Origin: Pirellulaceae bacterium
Lineage (GTDB): Bacteria > Planctomycetota > Planctomycetia > Pirellulales > Pirellulaceae
NCBI GenBank assembly: GCA_013002105.1
Contig: JABDKS010000087.1
Location: 1 to 5,849 of the forward strand
Direction of reading: 5' to 3'
DNA: 5,849 nucleotides
Shown: positions 1 through 5,717 of the stretch, piece by piece
Layout of the letters: each line of letters opens with the position of its first letter
Numbering within the stretch: the stretch's first letter is position 1
Program-made: the position numbers and the translations under genes
The notes under the pieces: generated by a model
Told to the model about the DNA's origin: nothing
The model's input: only the letters and a program-made list of their open reading frames with translations
Databases searched by the model: none

Positions 1-114
1 GGGCTAGGCATCCTCTGTCTACTGCTGTTTAGCCCCACCATTTTTGGCGCGTTGGAAACGTACCTCTATCGGGTTCAAGAAGATGTCGAAGAACTCCTGA
101 AGGCTTTGTCGTAG
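1..114 (+). CDS. fliR: FliR, flagellar export gate protein (C-terminal end only)
   Basis: An open frame runs in from the left edge and stops at TAG 112-114, giving the last 37 residues of a protein. The visible part is a hydrophobic stretch (GLGILCLLLFSPTIFGAL) followed by a charged amphipathic tail rich in Glu and Leu. This fits the last membrane segment and short cytoplasmic tail of FliR, a polytopic component of the flagellar type III export gate formed with FliP, FliQ, FlhA and FlhB. The fragment alone is too short and too poorly conserved to identify. The call rests mainly on its position 24 bases upstream of flhB on the same strand, because fliP-fliQ-fliR-flhB is a very common order. 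The alternative is another membrane protein of the flagellar cluster. Confidence 0.72.
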   Translation, partial: GLGILCLLLFSPTIFGALETYLYRVQEDVEELLKALS

Positions 115-138
115 TCCTGCAAATACCCGAGTTAACAC

Positions 139-1206
139 GTGGCTGAAAATCAAGATCGCGATCAGCGTACCGAGGACGCAACACCTCAGCGCATCCGCAA
201 GGCGGCTGAGGATGGGCAGCTTGGTTTCAGCGCAGAATTCATTGCCGGGATTATCCTGTCGACGGCTGCGGCGATCGCGTTGGCGTTCGGTCGCTCGTTC
301 TTTGAGTCAATCGCTGACGCGATGACGCATCGGTTCACCTACTTTGAACCGATGATTGATGATCCGCGAATGCTGATATCCGCCATCATTGCCGACACGA
401 CTCTGTTTGGGATCGCCTGCCTCGCTTTTGTCGGACCAGTTGCGGTCGTGGCGGGGATGAGTGGTTTTTTGCAGACCAATTTCAACATCAGTTACAAACC
501 GCTGGAATTGGATTGGAACAAGCTGAGCGTCAAATCCGGCGTTGGTCGAATTTTCTCCAGCAAGAGTGCCGTTCGCGGTGGACTGTCGATCATCAAAGCA
601 GCCATTATCGTCGGCATCATTTATCTGATCGCTAGGTCGCGGCAGGATCAGATCGCATTGGCCGGATTCGGGTCGTTTCGTGACCTGATGTTTTCGCTGT
701 GCGAAATCTTGCTTTTCGCATCCGTGGCGATCTCCGCCATGATGTTGGTCGTGGGGATGATCGATCTTGCCTACCAAAAATGGAAACACTTGCAGGACAT
801 CCGCATGAGCCTGCAGGACATCAAAGACGAGCACAAAGAATCCGAGGGTGACCCACTGATTCGTGCTCGTGTGAAACGATTGCAATCTGAGATGGGTCGC
901 AAGCGGATGTTGGCCGATGTTCCCAAAGCAACCGCCGTGGTCACGAACCCGACCCACTTCGCCGTCGCCATTCAGTACGACCGTGAAAGCATGGAAGCAC
1001 CGATCGTGCTGGCCAAGGGAGCCGATCACCTGGCAAAGAAAATCATTGCGATTGCCAAAGAAAATGGCGTGCCCGTTGTAGAACGCAAGCCGGTTGCCCG
1101 TTTCTTGTTCGCCAACGTGAACGTCGGCAACGCAATCCCGTTCGAGATCTATCAAGCAGTCGCGGAAATTCTGAACTTCGTCAATCGCATGCGGAGCGCG
1201 CTGTAG
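139..1206 (+). CDS. flhB: FlhB, flagellar type III export substrate-switch protein
   Basis: This 355-residue protein has the usual length and layout of FlhB. A charged cytoplasmic N-terminus (with E12-DATPQR) precedes four hydrophobic segments at about residues 33-55, 78-110, 146-165 and 183-212. Next come the conserved linker with EGDP (236-239) and the cytoplasmic autocleavage domain. The cleavage motif N270-P271-T272-H273 is intact. In this family the chain self-cleaves between Asn and Pro, which lets the export apparatus switch from rod/hook to filament substrates. It would sit in the inner membrane beside FlhA and FliPQR. The GTG start at 139 gives an N-terminus that matches the family, although no clear Shine-Dalgarno sequence precedes it, so coupling to fliR translation is likely. 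It is the last gene on this strand here, and flhA does not follow. The NPTH motif also occurs in virulence-type homologues (SctU/YscU), but the fliR neighbour favours the flagellar version. Confidence 0.96.
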   Translation: MAENQDRDQRTEDATPQRIRKAAEDGQLGFSAEFIAGIILSTAAAIALAFGRSFFESIADAMTHRFTYFEPMIDDPRMLISAIIADTTLFGIACLAFVGPVAVVAGMSGFLQTNFNISYKPLELDWNKLSVKSGVGRIFSSKSAVRGGLSIIKAAIIVGIIYLIARSRQDQIALAGFGSFRDLMFSLCEILLFASVAISAMMLVVGMIDLAYQKWKHLQDIRMSLQDIKDEHKESEGDPLIRARVKRLQSEMGRKRMLADVPKATAVVTNPTHFAVAIQYDRESMEAPIVLAKGADHLAKKIIAIAKENGVPVVERKPVARFLFANVNVGNAIPFEIYQAVAEILNFVNRMRSAL

Positions 1207-1226
1207 GCGTCCGGGCAGGCGGAGAA

Positions 1227-2396
1227 TTAGTCGGCAGCCGAAAAGTACTCATGACGATTCCCTTTGGCACCACCGGGAATCATGCCGTCTGACGGATCGC
1301 TGCCGTCGGCCAAACGAAACGCGATCGCAACGGGGAATTCGCCCTCGGGTGCAAAATGCGTATACGGCCCGGTGCCCCAAAAGTTACCCTTGGCCACCAT
1401 GTCGAGTTGCGTGAATTCGCCGTCGGTCAGCTTGATTTGACCAAGCAAACTGACGCGGTATCCACGTTTGTGATCGGCCGTTTCCAAATGGGCGGATCCG
1501 TCGATCCGTCCGTCCGCGGCAATGGTCAACTCGATGGATTTGACTTCGTTGGGCCTCCACCGCGGTGGCTCACCTCGGGTGAAGTCGTTCAAGTGAAAAC
1601 GAGCAATACGCTGGGTTAGCTCTTTGGGAAAGTCGCCGCCGCCATCGGCTATGACTTTCGCCAACTCATGCTTCTCCTGCTCGGTGAACCAAACATTGTC
1701 ACGTCCGACCGCATCGTGAAATACCGCCGTCCAATCGTCGGTGGGACGGTGACCGCCAAGTACCTTGCAGTTGACGCGCAAAATCAATCCATTTTTTGGC
1801 GGGCGTTGGTCATAACGCTCGTCAACCTCTTCCGATTCGATTGGCCCGACCGACTCCAAACTAGCGGCGTCAAATTGATCGAGTGCTTCCCGCATCAATC
1901 GACCAATCCGTTCAGGACCACGATTATTATTAAACGCGATTAGCTTGCCGTCCGGCGTACAGATGTAGCGACCTTGTGTCGTCGAATTGAAATCCTTGCG
2001 TGGACCTTGCCCCGCAATTTTTCGGTAAAAATCGCCTTCGGCGTCTTGTTGTCTTCGTTGATACCACTGGTCGATCGCGACCGGCACGAAATCGTTTTGC
2101 AACATGTTGATGATCTGGGGATCGGCAAAGGTCAACGCACGGTCAACCACTCCGTTGTTTCAGGTACATCCCAACGGATGTCCATCCATCGCCCAGATGA
2201 AGATCAGCTTCTTTTCTTCGGCCGCCCGCCGCTGCGCACTCAACAAATCAGGATGCCAGGGGATCGACTTCCAGTCCTCGTTCTGTGGATCCAGTTGACG
2301 ATGAAGTTTCACAAACTCTTGCGAAGTTAATTTGTCTTGCGCAGTGGTTACCGTCACTGCGAGTAAAGCGATCAGGATTGAGAGCGTGACACGCAT
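1227..2396 (-). CDS. Putative exported thioredoxin-fold selenoprotein (UGA-containing, Sec79)
   Basis: Read through the in-frame TGA at 2162-2160, this is one frame of 390 codons from ATG 2396 to TAA 1227, giving 389 residues. Residues 1-20 form a signal peptide (MRVTLSILIALLAVTVTTAQ), so the product should be exported. Residues about 45-175 look like a thioredoxin-like domain: helix LLSAQRRAAEEKK, strand LIFIWAM (64-70), redox motif G76-C77-T78-U79, helix ending in a conserved-style ADPQI, strand FVPVAID (103-109), then a strand pair with TPDGKLIA (147-154). The cis-proline usual before that strand pair is not evident. Residues about 200-389 form a second, largely beta-type region that I do not recognise. 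If the TGA were a true stop, the product would be a 78-residue stub and the rest would lack both signal peptide and active site. Both frames are in register, and the UGA falls exactly where a redox Cys is expected, followed by a SECIS-like hairpin. The start lacks a clean Shine-Dalgarno sequence. Upstream in-frame starts to 2510 would put non-signal residues before the signal peptide. Alternatives are a recent nonsense mutation or a sequencing error. Substrate is unknown; a thiol/disulfide or peroxide-reducing role is inference. Confidence 0.78.
2130..2148 (-). promoter_or_regulatory. Candidate bacterial SECIS stem-loop
   Basis: On the transcript (minus strand), GGUUGAC (2148-2142) pairs with GUUGACC (2136-2130). 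This gives seven base pairs (G-C, G-C, U-A, U-G, G-U, A-U, C-G) closing a five-base loop C-G-U-G-C (2141-2137). Exactly 11 nt separate the UGA from the stem. A lower extension is possible: CGG (2154-2152) with CCG (2125-2123), separated from the upper stem by a small internal loop. Known bacterial SECIS elements sit inside the coding sequence just after the UGA. They have a short upper stem and a small apical loop with an exposed G near its 5' side, often as GU, which SelB recognises. All of these are met here. The hairpin is also coding (roughly V84 to T90), and no folding energy or covariation was computed. Confidence 0.68.
2160..2162 (-). other. In-frame UGA, candidate selenocysteine codon (Sec79)
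   Basis: The plus strand reads TCA here, so the minus strand carries TGA between the codons for G-C-T and N-N-G. The frame is the same on both sides: 78 codons precede it from ATG 2396 and 310 sense codons follow. It lies two residues after Cys77, so the motif would be C-x-U, one of the Cys/Sec spacings that can form a selenenylsulfide. Normal Trp codons (TGG) appear throughout this gene and its neighbours, and TGA is a normal terminator of the SDR and kinase genes. General reassignment of UGA is therefore not the explanation. Confidence 0.75.
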
Positions 2397-2508
2397 AAGA
2401 ACTGCCTGTGAACGTAGGGGGAAAGGCGGAGTGAATGGCAGGGGACGGGCGGAGATGACCTTCCAGGATAACCTTTTCGTCTGACGACGAATCGGAACCC
2501 GGCAGCGC

Positions 2509-2520
2509 AATCAATTGATT
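2509..2520. repeat. 12-bp perfect palindrome, possible operator
   Basis: AATCAATTGATT is identical to its reverse complement over all 12 bases. It lies 113 bases upstream of the start of the putative selenoprotein gene, inside the divergent region. Perfect palindromes of this size are typical of dimeric regulator binding sites. However, an AT-rich 12-mer can arise by chance, and there is no second copy nearby to support a role. Confidence 0.25.
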
Positions 2521-2755
2521 CTCATGAAAAAATGTCGTCGATATTCTTCGGCGATTTCTGTGGGCGGTCCCAACAGCGGCGGGCCAAAGCCGTCCGCTTT
2601 TCCATGTCGCCAGCGGCGACCCCCGTTTCGCCACGTCCGCCGTAGGCGTGAATAACAATCCTTAAGCTGAGTGATTCGATTCCCCCACCGAGATTCGATT
2701 CTGCGATACGGACGCGCAACGAGCTTTTACTCACGGTGGGAATCTGATTCTGGAA

Positions 2756-2783
2756 TTCACATCGACGCTCGCATCGTTATAGT
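2756..2783 (+). promoter_or_regulatory. Sigma70-like promoter for the SDR gene
   Basis: A -35-like TTCACA (2756-2761, 5 of 6 to TTGACA) is followed after 16 bases by a -10-like TATAGT (2778-2783, 5 of 6 to TATAAT). Transcription would begin near 2790, leaving a leader of about 40 bases before the ATG at 2829. The match is by eye only, and planctomycete promoter preferences may differ from the E. coli consensus. Confidence 0.5.
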
Positions 2784-2828
2784 CATTGGCAAGGCGGATC
2801 GACTGAACCATACTCAGCATGGACCAGG

Positions 2829-3860
2829 ATGATGCATCCACGACGAACCGTCTTGTTGACCGGCGCCTCGACTGGCTTGGGTCTCGCGATCGCCAAGCGA
2901 CTTGTACGCGAGCCGTTTCACCTGATCCTCACAGCGCGAAACGATTCTTTGGATCGATTCACAGCGGAAGGAATCACCGAAGGCGAACATCTCTGGATTC
3001 GTCCACTGGATGTCACCGACTGCCAACAGCGGATCGAATTGGTCCACGAAATCGATGCTCAGCTTGGTGGTGTCGACGTCTTGATCAACAACGCTGGTGT
3101 CGCTTTTCGGTCGTGCGTCGAACACGTGACCGAACCGGAACGATTACACCAGATGAATATCAATTTCCGTTCGCCGATCGAGCTTGCGAGACTCGTGATG
3201 CCGGGCATGCGAGCAAAGCGGGCTGGAAAAATCGTCAACATTTCTTCGGTAGGCGGGATGATGGCCATGCCTACTATGTCGGTCTATTCCGCATCCAAGT
3301 TCGCTTTGGAGGGTGCTAGCGAGGCGCTCTACTACGAACTGAAACCGTGGAACGTCTCGGTCACCTTGGTTCAACCGGGATTCATGCGTTCGGACGCGTT
3401 TGCCAAGGTGCCCTACACGCAGCTGAGTGCGGAAGCATCAGCGAACAACCGCTCGCCGTACCACGAGCACTATCGCAACATGGAGGATTTCATCGCCAAA
3501 TACATGACACGTGCGACGGCGACACCCGATTCGGTGGCCAAGAAGATCGTCAAGGTAGTACGATCAAAATCGCCACCGCTGCGAGTCAGCGGAACGCTGG
3601 ATGCGCATCTTTTTTATTACCTGCGGCGACTGTTGCCCCGTCGCCTGTATCACTGGGTGTTGTACCGCAACCTGCCAAACGTTCGGACTTGGGGACAGCC
3701 TGCGGCAACGCCTGTCGTCGAGCCGTGCACCGAGGTGCCAACGGCAGGCGGGACATTACCGATGGGGTCAGCAGCAATGGGGTCATCGGCGATCGGGGCA
3801 GGCGGAATCGACAAGCGGGATCCAACGGTCACGGCCGATCGCATCGTCGGTGAATTCTGA
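2829..3860 (+). CDS. Short-chain dehydrogenase/reductase (SDR), NAD(P)-dependent
   Basis: The 343-residue product has a classical SDR Rossmann domain. The cofactor motif TGASTGLG is at residues 11-18, NNAG at 87-90, the catalytic serine is at 139 or 140, and YSASK has Tyr153 and Lys157. Arg37 after the second beta strand (LTARN) is the kind of residue that favours NADP(H) over NAD(H), though this is only a tendency. No signal peptide is seen, so it should be cytoplasmic. Residues about 258-290 are rich in Leu, Tyr and Arg and may be an amphipathic membrane-contacting segment. The last 50 or so residues are Gly/Ala/Pro-rich low complexity (PMGSAAMGSSAIGAGG), making the protein longer than the usual 250-280. 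The start is ATG 2829 or the adjacent ATG 2832. The only purine-rich run (AGGA, 2826-2829) is too close to be ideal, and no earlier in-frame ATG was found in the upstream codons I read. The oxidised or reduced substrate cannot be deduced. Confidence 0.93.
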   Translation: MMHPRRTVLLTGASTGLGLAIAKRLVREPFHLILTARNDSLDRFTAEGITEGEHLWIRPLDVTDCQQRIELVHEIDAQLGGVDVLINNAGVAFRSCVEHVTEPERLHQMNINFRSPIELARLVMPGMRAKRAGKIVNISSVGGMMAMPTMSVYSASKFALEGASEALYYELKPWNVSVTLVQPGFMRSDAFAKVPYTQLSAEASANNRSPYHEHYRNMEDFIAKYMTRATATPDSVAKKIVKVVRSKSPPLRVSGTLDAHLFYYLRRLLPRRLYHWVLYRNLPNVRTWGQPAATPVVEPCTEVPTAGGTLPMGSAAMGSSAIGAGGIDKRDPTVTADRIVGEF

Positions 3861-3886
3861 CGGCGGCGAACCGGCACGACGATCAC

Positions 3887-3951
3887 GAGTTTTGAAGTTT
3901 CGTCTGTTGAGACAACGCGATGCCTGACGCAAACTCGCAACTTTAAAACTC
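3887..3951. terminator. AT-rich inverted repeat between convergent genes, possible bidirectional terminator
   Basis: The arm at 3887-3899 (GAGTTTTGAAGTT) pairs with 3939-3951 (AACTTTAAAACTC) over 13 positions, 12 Watson-Crick plus one G-U. The intervening 39 bases contain a small GTTG-AGA-CAAC hairpin. It sits in the 105-base gap between the SDR stop (3860) and the kinase stop (3966), where a shared terminator is expected. The loop is long, the stem is not GC-rich and no separate T-tract follows, so it is not a textbook intrinsic terminator. The T-run lies within the stem itself. Confidence 0.4.
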
Positions 3952-3965
3952 TTGAGCCGCCCGAA

Positions 3966-5330
3966 TCAACTGGACGTCGACGAACCTTGCATGGACTCAA
4001 TGGCCGTCAGGAACGACAACATCGTTTGGTACCGCTGGTCGGGATCGACCGCCATCGATTTGGCGATGATCTGGGTACACGCGGCCGGCAACTCGGGATT
4101 GACTCTCAGCGGATCCGGACGCGGGTCTTTCAAATGTGACGCGGTGACATCGTCGATCGTCATTCCGCCATAAGGCGGAGTACCGGTCAGTAAAAAGTAA
4201 AACGTGGCACCGAGTGCATAAATGTCGGTCCGTGCATCGACCTCCTGCAAGCGGATTTGCTCGGGACTCATGTACATCGGCGTCCCGATCCGTTTGCCCT
4301 CTCCGGTCAACTCCAGATCGCGAGTATCACCAGTTTGGAATTTGACAATCCCAAAATCGCTGACCTTGACTTGGTCTAACACCGTCAACAGTAGGTTATC
4401 CGGTTTGACATCACGGTGGACAAGATTGTTTTCGTGGGCTGCATGAAGCCCTCGAGCGGCCTCGATCACGCAGCGACACGATTCGTTTAGACCTGGCGGA
4501 CCTTGCTGCACCGTGCGTGTTTTCAAATTCCCATTCTCTGCATATTCCATCACGATATACAACGAACCTTCGTGCATGTTGACGTCGTAGACCGAAATGA
4601 TGTTAGGGTGATCGATCTGTCCGGTCGCTTGAGCCTCCAATAAGAAACGCTGCGTCCAGACATTGTTGTCGGAAAACTTTTTGGACAAAACCTTGATCGC
4701 CACTTCACGCTCGATCAGTGGATCGTAGGCCAGATACACCTTACCGCTACCGCCAGTTCCCAACGTTTTGCGGATTTCGTATTTGCTAATCGTTTGGACG
4801 GGGGCTAAGCCGGACGATCTGGAACCTAGTTTCTGCTCAACACGGTCCTTGCTCTGGGAGGTCTGATCCACCGATACGTGAGTCGTTGTATCGCCCAGTG
4901 ACGACCGGTTTTGGTTCGACAACAGATCGCGGTTCATCCGCTCGAGCGCGACGGTTGTCTTTCGCTCGCGGATCGCCCGTTCGATTCGAGCAAACACCAC
5001 GGGCATATCCAGCGGCTTGAGCACGTAATCGTTCGCGCCCCGATTAAGCGCTTCGACAACATCTTCACTGTCCGCCTTGGCAGTGGCCATGATGATCGGG
5101 ATCTGCGATGACGATGCCGACTGACGAACGACCGCCAACATCTCCAGACCACTCATGCCTGGCATCATGATGTCCAGAATGACCAGATCGATGTCCTGAT
5201 CTTCCAAAATCGCCAATGCCTCATAGGCACTCGCCGCAGTAACGGCTTCGTAATCGCGCTTCGTCAGCCGACGCGACAGCATGTCCCGATTCATGGGCTC
5301 GTCATCGACAACCAGAATACGACCTAACAT
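3966..5330 (-). CDS. Response-regulator receiver domain fused to Hanks-type Ser/Thr protein kinase
   Basis: With the ATG at 5330 the product has 454 residues. Residues 3-122 form a receiver domain: acidic pair D9-D10, phospho-acceptor D53 in LDIMMPG, switch Thr83, and Lys105 in LKP. A polar linker of about 60 residues (123-180) follows. A complete protein kinase domain spans about 184-447: glycine loop GTGGSG (191-196), Lys213 in AIKV, Glu232, catalytic loop HRDVKPDN (305-312), DFG (325-327), SPE (355-357), and D369 in TDIYALG. All key residues are present, so both halves should be active, and the RD type implies activation-loop phosphorylation. No membrane segment is seen. The likely role is to let a histidine kinase signal, received at D53, control Ser/Thr phosphorylation; the partner kinase and targets are not in this window. 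The frame is open to 5441 with an ATG at 5375, but REC domains normally begin within a few residues of the start, and GGA lies about 8 bases before ATG 5330. Confidence 0.93.
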   Translation of the reverse strand: MLGRILVVDDEPMNRDMLSRRLTKRDYEAVTAASAYEALAILEDQDIDLVILDIMMPGMSGLEMLAVVRQSASSSQIPIIMATAKADSEDVVEALNRGANDYVLKPLDMPVVFARIERAIRERKTTVALERMNRDLLSNQNRSSLGDTTTHVSVDQTSQSKDRVEQKLGSRSSGLAPVQTISKYEIRKTLGTGGSGKVYLAYDPLIEREVAIKVLSKKFSDNNVWTQRFLLEAQATGQIDHPNIISVYDVNMHEGSLYIVMEYAENGNLKTRTVQQGPPGLNESCRCVIEAARGLHAAHENNLVHRDVKPDNLLLTVLDQVKVSDFGIVKFQTGDTRDLELTGEGKRIGTPMYMSPEQIRLQEVDARTDIYALGATFYFLLTGTPPYGGMTIDDVTASHLKDPRPDPLRVNPELPAACTQIIAKSMAVDPDQRYQTMLSFLTAIESMQGSSTSS

Positions 5331-5466
5331 CCACACGTCCAAAAAAAATACCGGCAACCGATCAGCCTGTAGCATAAAGGTTGGCGACACCCGTGACGAG
5401 GATAAAGAGGATTTACGCGTTGCAGGCCCCGGAAGGCCCAAAACGAGTTGATTCGCAACCCCCGGT

Positions 5467-5488
5467 GGTGACCGTGCCGGTAGTCACC
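5467..5488. repeat. Inverted repeat upstream of the kinase gene
   Basis: GGTGAC (5467-5472) and GTCACC (5483-5488) form a perfect 6-bp inverted repeat around 10 bases. It lies about 140 bases upstream of the kinase start, a plausible position for a regulator site or a leader hairpin. It is GC-rich and short, so chance occurrence is quite possible. Confidence 0.25.
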
Positions 5489-5669
5489 GGTCGATTTTGA
5501 CAGCGACAGGCCGATTTGCCATTGCTGACGAAAGCATTGGCTCATGACGCTCGTATGCGGCCGGCCGCAATCCTGTCTTGGTCGTTGATTCTCGATGCCG
5601 GCGCGGGGTTTCAACGGAGGCGGGAGCATATCTGCGATTGCTGTCGATTCATCGTCGATTCTTGATAGC

Positions 5670-5717
5670 CCAGGATCTGTCCTGGCAACCTCTCGCCACG
5701 ACAGGTCCTGGCCCAGG
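5670..5717. repeat. Two adjacent hairpin-forming palindromes sharing CCTGG/CCAGG arms
   Basis: CCAGGA (5670-5675) pairs with TCCTGG (5680-5685) around TCTG. Then CCTGG (5707-5711) pairs with CCAGG (5713-5717) around a single C. The two units share the TCCTGG core (5680-5685 and 5706-5711), 26 bases apart, preceded by CTG or CAGG. Arms of either unit could also pair with the other. The cluster lies in non-coding DNA with no recognised gene. Confidence 0.3.

Larger units (their letters stand above)
2397..2828. other. Divergent intergenic region between the selenoprotein and SDR genes
   Basis: This 432-base stretch separates two genes transcribed away from each other, so promoters for both should lie inside it. 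On the right there is a good sigma70-like promoter (2756-2783). On the left there is a 12-bp palindrome (2509-2520). I found no convincing promoter for the minus-strand gene. Open frames exist on the minus strand (for example 2734-2522, 70 codons from a GTG), whose second half has coding-like base use. It lacks a ribosome binding site or any recognised domain, so I do not call it a gene. No RNA gene is recognised. Confidence 0.6.

Noticed and set aside
307..1155. A 282-codon open frame on the minus strand inside flhB
   Set aside because: It is the antisense shadow of flhB, with a His/Cys/Gln-rich, domain-free composition. flhB itself has conserved motifs along its whole length.
1227..2150. 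A separate 307-residue gene starting at GTG 2150
   Set aside because: It begins in the middle of a thioredoxin-like domain, four codons after the in-frame TGA, without a ribosome binding site or signal peptide. It is better explained as the downstream part of the UGA-containing gene starting at 2396.
2160..2162. UGA read as Trp through genetic code reassignment
   Set aside because: TGG encodes Trp throughout, TGA terminates the SDR and kinase genes in sensible places, and only this one TGA interrupts a domain.
2160..2510. A 116-residue protein starting at ATG 2510 and ending at the TGA
   Set aside because: The first 38 residues precede an obvious signal peptide and are rich in Arg and Pro. 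The natural start is ATG 2396, and the TGA is interpreted as a Sec codon rather than a stop.
3586..3853. Several overlapping open frames in the 3' part of the SDR gene on both strands
   Set aside because: They are by-products of the GC-rich, stop-poor low-complexity tail and show no domains or start signals.
5331..5441. An N-terminal extension of the REC-kinase up to 5441 or to ATG 5375
   Set aside because: The extra residues show no conserved features, and receiver domains normally start within a few residues of the initiator. ATG 5330 places ILVVDDEP at residue 5 and has a GGA at reasonable spacing.
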